Assembly (NCBI GenBank): GCA_038320555.1
Contig: JBBQEJ010000143.1
Span: 1-13,153, forward strand
DNA from: JALZOC01 sp038320555
Lineage (GTDB): Bacteria; Acidobacteriota; Vicinamibacteria; Vicinamibacterales; 2-12-FULL-66-21
Length of the DNA: 13,153 nucleotides
Direction: 5' to 3'
The notes under the pieces are model-generated. The model was not told the DNA's origin, made no database searches, and saw only the letters and a program-made list of their open reading frames with translations. Numbering within the stretch: the first letter of the stretch is position 1; each line of letters starts with the position of its first letter. Position numbers and translations under genes: made by a program. This document shows positions 7,509 to 13,153 of this stretch, piece after piece.

Positions 7509-7520
7509 CCGTCGCGACGG
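7509..7520. promoter_or_regulatory. Perfect 12-bp palindrome CCGTCGCGACGG in the divergent intergenic region
   Basis: CCGTCGCGACGG is its own reverse complement and lies about 30 bases upstream of the minus-strand gene start. A dimeric regulator could bind here. In a GC-rich genome a chance palindrome is possible, and no regulator gene is adjacent. Confidence 0.3.
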
Positions 7521-7579
7521 GGCGAGCCGTCACGCCTTCCGCTTTGACATCGTCGCGCGTTGGTTTACCTCCTCGACAT

Positions 7580-7589
7580 CGAACGTTCG
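7580..7589. promoter_or_regulatory. Perfect 10-bp palindrome CGAACGTTCG upstream of the -10 box
   Basis: CGAACGTTCG lies directly upstream of the TATAAT at 7599-7604, in the position of a promoter spacer. This is a typical location for a repressor operator. The identity of any binding protein cannot be read from the sequence. Confidence 0.35.
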
Positions 7590-7598
7590 GCGCGTCAG

Positions 7599-7604
7599 TA
7601 TAAT
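7599..7604 (+). promoter_or_regulatory. TATAAT -10 box immediately before the gamma-glutamyltransferase gene
   Basis: A consensus TATAAT ends 7 bases before the ATG at 7612, which would place transcription start at or next to the ATG. No Shine-Dalgarno is present, which fits a leaderless mRNA. A TCGACA at 7573-7578 resembles a -35 box, but the 20-base spacer is longer than usual. Confidence 0.5.
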
Positions 7605-7611
7605 CAATCCC

Positions 7612-9372
7612 ATGAGCAGCACGTTCAGCCGTCGTGAGTTTCTCGAGATATCCGTCTGCGCGTCCGCGATGACCGGTCCGGTTCCGTCCGGCCCGTCGGG
7701 TCCGCGCGGATCGCTGGCTTCGGCCCAGGCGGCCGGCGCCCAGACAACGGCCCCGGATCGATGGTTCTCCGGCCTCCCTGCGGGGCGATCGGTCGTGCGC
7801 GCGAGGATGGCCATGGTCGCGACGAGCCAGCCGCTGGCCTCACAGGTAGGACTCGGCGTCCTGAAGCGGGGAGGCAATGCCGTGGACGCCGCCATCGCCA
7901 TCGCGGCGATGCTGAATGTGACGGAGCCGAATATGACCGGCATCGGCGGCGACGCGTTCATGATGATCTATTCCTCGAAGACGAAAAAGCTCGAGGCGCT
8001 GAATGCGAGCGGGCGCGCACCGGGCGCGCTGAACCTCGAACACTTCACCTCGCGCAAGATTACCCAGATGCCGCTCGGCGGCATGGAGACGATCACGGTC
8101 CCGGGCGCATTCGACGGCTGGGTCACCCTGCTCGAGACGCACGGCACGATGAAGCTCGCCGACCTGATGGCGCCGGCGATCGCGTATGCGGACAGCGGGT
8201 TCCCGGTCATGGAGAAGATCGCCGCTGACTGGGCACCCGAGATTCCGAAGCTCAAACTGGACGCCGCGGCCTCGTCCACGTACCTCGTGAATGGCGGCGC
8301 GCCGCAGCCGGGAGCGATCTTCGTTCAAAAGAACCTCGCACGAACGTTTCGCGCGTTGGCGAAAGGGGGCCGCGAGGCGTACTACCGGGGAGAGATTGCG
8401 CGGGCAATCGTGGATTACTGCCAGAAGAACGGCGGCTTTCTGTCGATGGAAGACTTCGCCGCTCACAAATCCAACTGGGTCGAGCCCATCTCGACGAATT
8501 ATCGCGGCCACACGCTCTACGAGCTCCCGCCCAACAATCAAGGGCTCACGGCGCTGCTGCTGCTCAATATTCTCGAAGGCCTGGACCTGAAGTCCATGCG
8601 CAGCGACCCCGGCCTTTACCACCACACGCTCATCGAGGCGACGAAGATCGCGTTTGCCGATCGCAACCGGTACATTGCGGACCCGGCCTTCGCAAAAATT
8701 CCGGTGCAGGAGCTTCTCTCGAAGGACTACGCCGCGCGCCGGCGCGCGGTCATCGATCCGAAGAAGGCGATCGACGCGCCTGCCTACGGCGACATTCGCA
8801 TGGGCAGCGACACGACGTATTTCACCGTCGTCGACAAAGACCGGAACGCGGTCTCGTTCATCAACAGCCTTTTCAATTCCTTCGGCTCAGGCATTGTCGC
8901 CGGCGAGACCGGAATCATGCTGCACAATCGAGGCACCGGGTTCTCGCTCGATCCGAATCATCCCAATAAGCTCGAACCTGGGAAGCGGCCGTTTCATACG
9001 CTCATCCCTGCCATGGTCTTCAAGGACGAGAAGCTCCTGATGTCGTACGGGGTGATGGGCGGCGATATCCAGGCCCAGGGACACGCACAAGTGCTCGTGA
9101 ACCTCGTCGATCGCGGGATGAACCTCCAGCAGGCGATTGACGCGCCACGCGTGCGCTATATGAGCGGCCGCGGCGTGATGATGGAAGAGGCGCTCGGCGC
9201 GCCCGTCATCGACGATTTGGCCCGGCGCGGCCACGAGCGCGTCTTTCCGCCTGCCGGCATCATGCACCGGGCGCTGATGGGCGGAGGACAGGCGATCATG
9301 ATCGACCCGGAAACAGGTGCGCTGTCGGGCGCCTCCGATCATCGCAAGGACGGCTTGGCGCTGGGGTATTGA
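7612..9372 (+). CDS. ggt: Gamma-glutamyltransferase-family Ntn-hydrolase with Tat signal
   Basis: From the ATG at 7612 the product is 586 aa, the usual GGT proenzyme length. The frame is open further upstream, but this ATG starts a twin-arginine leader (SRREFLE, R7-R8), so export in folded form is likely. GGT proenzymes cut themselves before a Thr, which becomes the N-terminal nucleophile of the small subunit; here the predicted cut is before T401 in SD-TTYFTVVDKDRNAVSF. Large-subunit marks include GGNAVDAAIAIA, GIGGDAFMMIY and NASGRAPGAL. The small subunit has GVMGGDIQAQGHAQ where classical GGTs have GSPGG, and ends in the typical SGASDHRKDGLALGY. The MGGD...QGH form is found, to my knowledge, in GGT-like/YwrD-type and acylase-type members, so hydrolysis of gamma-glutamyl or acyl amide bonds is more certain than glutathione specificity. 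It is transcribed away from the minus-strand run containing the dipeptidase. Confidence 0.92.
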   Translation: MSSTFSRREFLEISVCASAMTGPVPSGPSGPRGSLASAQAAGAQTTAPDRWFSGLPAGRSVVRARMAMVATSQPLASQVGLGVLKRGGNAVDAAIAIAAMLNVTEPNMTGIGGDAFMMIYSSKTKKLEALNASGRAPGALNLEHFTSRKITQMPLGGMETITVPGAFDGWVTLLETHGTMKLADLMAPAIAYADSGFPVMEKIAADWAPEIPKLKLDAAASSTYLVNGGAPQPGAIFVQKNLARTFRALAKGGREAYYRGEIARAIVDYCQKNGGFLSMEDFAAHKSNWVEPISTNYRGHTLYELPPNNQGLTALLLLNILEGLDLKSMRSDPGLYHHTLIEATKIAFADRNRYIADPAFAKIPVQELLSKDYAARRRAVIDPKKAIDAPAYGDIRMGSDTTYFTVVDKDRNAVSFINSLFNSFGSGIVAGETGIMLHNRGTGFSLDPNHPNKLEPGKRPFHTLIPAMVFKDEKLLMSYGVMGGDIQAQGHAQVLVNLVDRGMNLQQAIDAPRVRYMSGRGVMMEEALGAPVIDDLARRGHERVFPPAGIMHRALMGGGQAIMIDPETGALSGASDHRKDGLALGY

Positions 9373-9397
9373 ATCACTCATCACTAATCCCTGAATT

Positions 9398-9432
9398 CGC
9401 AAACCGCGAACCGCGAGCCGCGCGCCGCGGAT
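9398..9432. repeat. Five degenerate 7-bp direct repeats (CGCGAAC type)
   Basis: Consecutive units are CGCAAAC, CGCGAAC, CGCGAGC, CGCGCGC and CGCGGAT. They lie in the 115-bp gap between the gamma-glutamyltransferase and DUF362 genes. This is a short tandem repeat with one or two changes per step. Role unknown; it sits just upstream of a TATAAT. Confidence 0.65.
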
Positions 9433-9451
9433 CCCGGCTCAGAGCTCAGGA

Positions 9452-9457
9452 TATAAT
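9452..9457 (+). promoter_or_regulatory. TATAAT -10 box for the DUF362 gene
   Basis: A consensus TATAAT lies 30 bases upstream of the ATG at 9488, with a Shine-Dalgarno between them. It would give a normal short leader. No clear -35 is seen; the 7-bp repeat array occupies that side. Confidence 0.45.
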
Positions 9458-9471
9458 TCGCGCGGTTCATG

Positions 9472-9478
9472 AAGGAGG
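9472..9478 (+). promoter_or_regulatory. Shine-Dalgarno AAGGAGG for the DUF362 gene
   Basis: AAGGAGG lies 9 bases before the ATG at 9488. This is the strongest ribosome-binding site in the window and fixes that start over the nearby ATG at 9469, which would put the site inside the coding region. Confidence 0.75.
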
Positions 9479-9487
9479 CCGTGCGCG

Positions 9488-10687
9488 ATGCATCGCAGAG
9501 CATTTGTCCGGTTACTGGCGGCAGCCGCCTCCGCCAAGGCTGCGGCGGGTATCGACGTCGCCGCGAAGGGACCCAGTCGGGCTCCTCTTGCGGGTCGTCC
9601 CCAGATCCGCACGGGACTGCCGCCACTCAAAGTCGTATCGCGTTATTCCCCTGCGGCGGCTGCGGGGATGCCGGGACCCTATCCGGGCCAGGTCGTCGCG
9701 GTGAAAGCCGATAAGTCCGTCGATATCTCGACGGGTGCGGCAAACGATACGGTCGTCCGCGAGATGATTTCGCAGGGCATGCGCGCGCTGACCGGTGCGG
9801 GTGCGACGGCCGATGCATGGCGCCGTTTGTTCACGCCATCCGACGTCGTCGGCATCAAAGTCAATTGTGGTGGCTATCCGCACTGCGTCTCCGCGTACGA
9901 GATCGTTGCCGAGACCGTCCGGCAACTGATGGGCATCGGCGTTCCCGTGACGCAGATCTACTTGTACGAGCGTTTTCAGAATCAGCTCGACGAGGTGAAC
10001 TACGGGCCGCACCTGCCCGAGGGGGTGCAGATCGTCGCGGCCGAACGCGCCAATCGGTACACCGACAACAGCGGCTACGATCCCGAAACGTACCTCGAAG
10101 CGAATCTTTTCGGCGAAGAAGACACGCGCTCCAACATGATGCGGCTCGTGTCGAAGCGGTTGACGAAGATCATCAACATCCCCAACATGAAAGATCATGG
10201 CGCGACGGGCGTCACGGGGTGCCTGAAGAACATCGCGTACGGCAGCTTCTCCAACGTCGCGCGCACGCACCAGCGAGGCAAGTCCCACACATACTCGGTT
10301 GTCGGCACGCTGGCCTCGATCGAGCCGCTGCGCTCGAGAACGGTCCTGCAGATCATGGACGGCCTTCGCGGCGTATGGCATGGCGGACCGTTCGCGAGGA
10401 CCACGAAATACGTGTTCTATCCACGGCAGATCATGTTCGGGACCGATCCCGTGGCGATCGATCGCCTGCTGCTCGACATCATCGAGAACAAGCGCCGCGA
10501 GCAAGGCGTGCTTTCCATCTGGGACCGTTCCCCCAGCTCATTGAAGATGGATGATACGCGCGCCCGGGACGCGGACCCAAACGTCAATATCATCATCCGC
10601 GAACCGGGACACGTGGAATACGCCTCGTCGCTCGGCCTCGGTATGTACGATCGCGCCAGGATCAAGGTGCAGGATGTGACGGTATGA
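9488..10687 (+). CDS. DUF362 domain protein with Tat signal
   Basis: The product is 399 aa. The leader HRRAFVRLLAAAASA (R3-R4) is a short twin-arginine-type signal. The body carries DUF362-like blocks: DVVGIKVNCGGYPHCVSAYEIV, GVPVTQIYLYERF, INIPNMKDHGATGVTGCLKN (shown in part: IPNMKDHGATGVTGCLKN), TVLQIMDGLRGVW and FGTDPVAIDRLLLDII. DUF362 proteins are common in anaerobes and environmental bacteria and some carry ferredoxin-like iron-sulfur modules; I see no CxxCxxC cluster here, so this is a DUF362-only form. The reaction is unknown. It has its own likely promoter and strong ribosome-binding site, and the next gene starts one base after its stop, so the two are probably co-translated. Confidence 0.85.
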   Translation: MHRRAFVRLLAAAASAKAAAGIDVAAKGPSRAPLAGRPQIRTGLPPLKVVSRYSPAAAAGMPGPYPGQVVAVKADKSVDISTGAANDTVVREMISQGMRALTGAGATADAWRRLFTPSDVVGIKVNCGGYPHCVSAYEIVAETVRQLMGIGVPVTQIYLYERFQNQLDEVNYGPHLPEGVQIVAAERANRYTDNSGYDPETYLEANLFGEEDTRSNMMRLVSKRLTKIINIPNMKDHGATGVTGCLKNIAYGSFSNVARTHQRGKSHTYSVVGTLASIEPLRSRTVLQIMDGLRGVWHGGPFARTTKYVFYPRQIMFGTDPVAIDRLLLDIIENKRREQGVLSIWDRSPSSLKMDDTRARDADPNVNIIIREPGHVEYASSLGLGMYDRARIKVQDVTV

Positions 10688-10688
10688 A

Positions 10689-11624
10689 TTGACGCCTGCA
10701 GTCCTGGTTCTTCTCGCCTCGGCGCCGTGCGTCTACTGGACGCAGGGAATCGAAAGCCGGGGTGCTCTCGAGGCGGCGGCGATCAAGCGCCTCTGCGTTC
10801 CGCCCGATCAGGTCGACACGTGGCGCCGGGCGGGTTTCACGGTGACCCCGATCACTGAGGCAGAGCTCGCGGCGCGCGAGGCGCTGCCCACTCCAGGCGT
10901 CACGGCGCGCGCGGGGTTGGCGTCTCCGACCCGCAGCCCATGGATTGTGGCCGACGGCTGGCGCTTCATGCGAACGCCCGCAGCGAAATACGTGTACACG
11001 GCCCCGGCTGGAAAAGGCGCGCTTGCCGCGGCGGAGGCGTTTGCCTATGGCGCGGACGCGGTTCTGAAAATCGATCCGGCAGACCTTGGAAGCGTCGGAA
11101 CGATGATGACGTTTCTCGACGGACTGCCAGCCGCTGACCTGCCGCCTGTCGCGGATCTTGCGATCGTGGACGATGGATCGCCCCTTACCGGAGAGGTGAT
11201 GAATCTGCTCGCGCGCCGCAACCTGTTGTTTCAGGTCGTGCAGGCACCGTTGCCACGGTTCCGCGTCAACATCGTCATGGGCACCGCCGCGTACCCGCGT
11301 GAAGAAGCCGGCGATCCCAGCGCCTTCGCGCAAAAGATCCGTAGCCAGCTCACCGACGAGCAGCGGACTCTGCGTGTGTATGGCAGTGAGGTCGTCATCT
11401 GCCGTCTCACGGGTGACCGACAGCGGATGCGGCTGCACCTGCTCAACTACGGCGGCCGCGACATCGAGGGCCTGCGCATCCGCGTGCGGGGCACGTACCG
11501 GAGCGGCGAGGCCCTCGTCCCCGGCGCCGGACGCCTTCCGCTCGAGGATCAGGTCGTCGCGGACGGAGCGACGGAGTTCTCACTTCCCCGAATCGCGACG
11601 TATGCCGTCATCGATCTGCGCTAG
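10689..11624 (+). CDS. Secreted protein of unknown function, partner of the DUF362 gene
   Basis: The product is 311 aa. The frame is closed upstream by a TGA at 10677-10679, so the TTG at 10689 is the first usable start, one base after the stop of the DUF362 gene. Residues 1-13 (MTPAVLVLLASAP) could be a short Sec signal. I do not recognise the family. The first two thirds contain GIESRGALEAAAIKRLCVP, KYVYTAPAGKGALAAAEAFAYGADAVLKI and PVADLAIVDDGSPLTGEVMNLLARRNL, which suggest an alpha/beta fold with a substrate-binding character. The last 90 residues (RMRLHLLNYGGRDIEGLRIRV to SLPRIATYAVIDL) look like the beta-sandwich domain often found at the end of glycoside hydrolases. A carbohydrate-related role is a guess. 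The tight spacing says it works with, or is regulated with, the DUF362 protein. Confidence 0.68.
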   Translation: MTPAVLVLLASAPCVYWTQGIESRGALEAAAIKRLCVPPDQVDTWRRAGFTVTPITEAELAAREALPTPGVTARAGLASPTRSPWIVADGWRFMRTPAAKYVYTAPAGKGALAAAEAFAYGADAVLKIDPADLGSVGTMMTFLDGLPAADLPPVADLAIVDDGSPLTGEVMNLLARRNLLFQVVQAPLPRFRVNIVMGTAAYPREEAGDPSAFAQKIRSQLTDEQRTLRVYGSEVVICRLTGDRQRMRLHLLNYGGRDIEGLRIRVRGTYRSGEALVPGAGRLPLEDQVVADGATEFSLPRIATYAVIDLR

Positions 11625-11639
11625 ACCGGCCAGTCGCGC

Positions 11640-12251
11640 ATGCAGATTCTCGATCTCGCCGATCAGCCGGACAGCGTTTTCGAACAGGCTGCCTTGCTGC
11701 TCGTCGAAGAGTTCAACGAGCCGCACGGATGGCCCACACTCGCACTGGCTCGCGAGGAGGCCGCTTCCGTAATTCGCGAAGGGTTCGCGCGCGCGATGAT
11801 CGAAGGCGGCGTGGTCCTGGGTTGGGTTGGCGGGCTGCCTGAGTACCACGGCCGTGTCTGGGAGCTTCATCCGATTGTGGTGCGGCCCGAACGCCGCCGA
11901 CAGGGGATCGGACGCGCTCTCGTGGGCGCCTTCGAGGAAGAAGCGTCCAGGCGCGGGGCACTGACGGCGACGCTCGGGACCGACGACGATTCAGGGATGA
12001 CGTCGCTGGCAGACGTCGACCTCTACCGCGATCTGCCCCACCACATCGCGGAACTGCAGGATCTCGGACGCGGTCATCCGTTCCTCTTCTACCAGCAGCT
12101 CGGTTATGTGGTGACCGGCGTGCTGCCAGACGCCAACGGTCGCGGACGGCCGGACATCTACATGTCGAAGGCGCTCCTGAGTTCGGCAAAGAACCTCGTA
12201 GAACCCCGTAGAACCCTGAAGAACCCCGTTGAACCAGAATCTATGGCCTGA
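11640..12251 (+). CDS. GNAT-family N-acetyltransferase, AAC(6')-like
   Basis: The product is 203 aa, starting at the ATG at 11640, 15 bases after the previous stop, with no signal peptide. The acetyl-CoA-binding motif of the GNAT fold is clear: WELHPIVVRPERRRQGIGRAL, with R-R-Q-G-I-G at its core. It is followed by LGTDDDSGMTSLADVDLY, HPFLFYQQLGYVVTGVLPDA and GRGRPDIYMSK. From memory this pattern resembles aminoglycoside 6'-N-acetyltransferase-like proteins, but the real acceptor could be another amine and resistance is not shown. The normal fold seems to end near YMSKALL. The last 20 or so residues (KNLVEPRRTLKNPVEPESMA) are encoded by a 10-bp direct repeat and look like an added tail. The gene overlaps the convergent enolase-family gene by 11 bases. 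Confidence 0.85.
   Translation: MQILDLADQPDSVFEQAALLLVEEFNEPHGWPTLALAREEAASVIREGFARAMIEGGVVLGWVGGLPEYHGRVWELHPIVVRPERRRQGIGRALVGAFEEEASRRGALTATLGTDDDSGMTSLADVDLYRDLPHHIAELQDLGRGHPFLFYQQLGYVVTGVLPDANGRGRPDIYMSKALLSSAKNLVEPRRTLKNPVEPESMA
12191..12240. repeat. Five 10-bp direct repeats (GAACCCCGTA type)
   Basis: Consecutive units are GAACCTCGTA, GAACCCCGTA, GAACCCTGAA, GAACCCCGTT and GAACCAGAAT. Every unit starts with GAACC and the period is exactly 10. The array lies inside the C-terminal end of the acetyltransferase frame and stops one base before the stop codon of the convergent gene. It resembles an intergenic short tandem repeat that has become coding. Confidence 0.75.
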
Positions 12252-13153
12252 TCACCGTGCCGTCCTGTCGCCGTGTGGTACCCCACGAGTAAGCGAAGTT
12301 CGGCGGACCCGCAGGGAACGGGAATTTCGCTGCAACCCTTTCGTCCACCTCGACGCCCAGTCCGGGCTTTTCCTGTGCGAGCAAGTAGCCGTTCTTGATC
12401 TGGGGGCATCCGACAAACACGTCCTGCGTCTCCTGTGGAAAGCTGCCGCCCTCGTGTACGCCGAAGTTGTAGCTCGTCAACTCGAGCGCCAGTTGCGCGG
12501 CGTGCGCGAGCGGTGACGCGTCCCCCGGACCGTGCCACGCGGTGCGGACGCCGAAGAATTCGCAGAGCGCATTGACCTTGCGCGCGGGACTCAACCCGCC
12601 GATCTGCGAGATGTGAATGCGGATGAAATCAATCAGCCGGTCCTTGATGAGCGGGAGGTATTCGTGCTGCGTGTTGAAGAGCTCCCCCATCGCCAGGGGA
12701 ATGCTGCTCTGCTGGCGGAGCAACCGGAAATGCTCGTTCTCTTCGGGCGGGAACGGGTCTTCAAGAAAGAACAAGCGATACGGCTCCAGCGCTTTGCAGA
12801 GATTGACGGCCTGGTTGAGCGTGATGCGCTCGTGGACATCGTGCAGGAGCTCAACTTCTTCGCCCAGCTTGGTTCGGAGGTACTCAAAAAACTTCGGCAG
12901 CATCCGCACGTAAGGAGAGGGTTCCCAGATCGCGCGTGGATTGGTCGGGCCCACGGCTTCGTTCGCCGTTGCCCCTGCAGGCGCCGTGCCGCCGCCGGCG
13001 CCGTAGCCCGCTAAACCGGGCGTGGCCACCTGGACGCGCACATGCCGGAACCCCTGATCCATCGCCCGCCGCGCGGCTTGTTCCACATCGGCGAAGCTGT
13101 TGCCGGCGGCATGAAAGTAACAGTCGGCGCCGTGACGCACCTTGCCGCCCAGC
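12241..13153 (-). CDS. Enolase-superfamily dehydratase, mannonate dehydratase / RspA-like (N-terminus outside window)
   Basis: About 303 residues are seen; the frame stays open through the right edge (LGGKVRHGADCYFHAAG), so the start and N-terminal capping domain are missing. Enolase-superfamily ligands are in place: Asp (12838-12840) and His (12832-12834) in LHDVHERI, Glu (12760-12762) in FLEDP, Glu (12682-12684) in MGELFNT, and the His base (12532-12534) in AWHGPGD. HGPGDASPLAHAAQLALELT and the D-x-H pair point to the D-mannonate dehydratase (ManD, also called RspA or starvation-sensing) subgroup. Such enzymes dehydrate sugar acids to 2-keto-3-deoxy acids, but many members are weak or have other sugar-acid substrates. 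No signal peptide can be judged. A glycine/alanine-rich stretch near GYGAGGGTAPAGATANEAVG lies in the usual flexible loop. The C-terminus (QDGTVIRP) is intact and overlaps the acetyltransferase gene by 11 bases. Confidence 0.9.
   Translation of the reverse strand, partial: LGGKVRHGADCYFHAAGNSFADVEQAARRAMDQGFRHVRVQVATPGLAGYGAGGGTAPAGATANEAVGPTNPRAIWEPSPYVRMLPKFFEYLRTKLGEEVELLHDVHERITLNQAVNLCKALEPYRLFFLEDPFPPEENEHFRLLRQQSSIPLAMGELFNTQHEYLPLIKDRLIDFIRIHISQIGGLSPARKVNALCEFFGVRTAWHGPGDASPLAHAAQLALELTSYNFGVHEGGSFPQETQDVFVGCPQIKNGYLLAQEKPGLGVEVDERVAAKFPFPAGPPNFAYSWGTTRRQDGTVIRP

Noticed and set aside
7504..7611. Upstream extension of the gamma-glutamyltransferase to a start at 7504
   Set aside because: It would place the twin-arginine leader internally and run through the promoter box and palindromes.
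9512..10504. Minus-strand open frame of 330 codons opposite the DUF362 gene
   Set aside because: It is a shadow of the DUF362 coding frame; no domain, start signal or plausible composition.
10662..11438. Minus-strand open frame of 258 codons opposite the 311-aa protein gene
   Set aside because: Arg/His-rich antisense shadow without recognisable features; the plus-strand frame has sensible hydrophobic patterning and closely follows DUF362.
12191..12240. CRISPR-like array
   Set aside because: The units are 10 bases with no spacers and no cas genes nearby; it is a short tandem repeat.

Overview
The window is about 13.2 kb of high-GC bacterial DNA. It is densely coding, and most products look exported and metabolic. 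The mix of genes suggests a soil or sediment Acidobacteriota, possibly class Vicinamibacteria. It includes Tat-exported gamma-glutamyltransferase, DUF362, Nif3-like and Gfo/Idh-like proteins, an M19 dipeptidase, a molybdenum hydroxylase large subunit and a ManD/RspA-type enolase-superfamily enzyme. The taxon is an inference from gene content and base composition; no rRNA, tRNA or other marker gene is present.

Layout, left to right. (1) Positions 1-770, minus strand: an internal piece of a xanthine-dehydrogenase-family molybdopterin-binding subunit. It runs off the left edge and lacks its N-terminal part, apparently ending at a break point. (2) 803-3780, plus strand: an orphan PAS/HisKA_3 sensor kinase, then two Nif3-like paralogs overlapping by ATGA. 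The first has a Tat signal and has lost several putative metal-ligand histidines; the second has no signal and keeps them. (3) 3761-7478, minus strand: read in the direction of transcription, a Tat-signal protein, its signal-less paralog (both resembling distant Gfo/Idh/MocA proteins) and a secreted M19 dipeptidase. (4) 7612-9372, plus: a Tat-signal gamma-glutamyltransferase-family protein, divergent from the previous group across 133 bp that hold two perfect palindromes and a TATAAT box placed for leaderless transcription. (5) 9488-11624, plus: a Tat-signal DUF362 protein followed one base later by a secreted protein of unknown function. (6) 11640-12251, plus: a GNAT acetyltransferase resembling AAC(6')-type enzymes, whose C-terminal tail is encoded by a 10-bp direct repeat. 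(7) 12241-13153, minus: the C-terminal part of a mannonate-dehydratase/RspA-like enolase-superfamily enzyme, cut by the right edge.

How the genes may work together. The exported gamma-glutamyltransferase and the exported M19 dipeptidase could together hydrolyse gamma-glutamyl peptides such as glutathione outside the cytoplasm; this is inference only. The strongest structural theme is that two unrelated families each occur as an adjacent pair made of one Tat-signal copy and one signal-less copy. Four proteins carry twin-arginine leaders, so periplasmic, possibly cofactor-loaded, proteins dominate the region. I saw no CRISPR array, tRNA, rRNA, insertion sequence or phage gene. There is no stretch longer than 300 bases without a gene.
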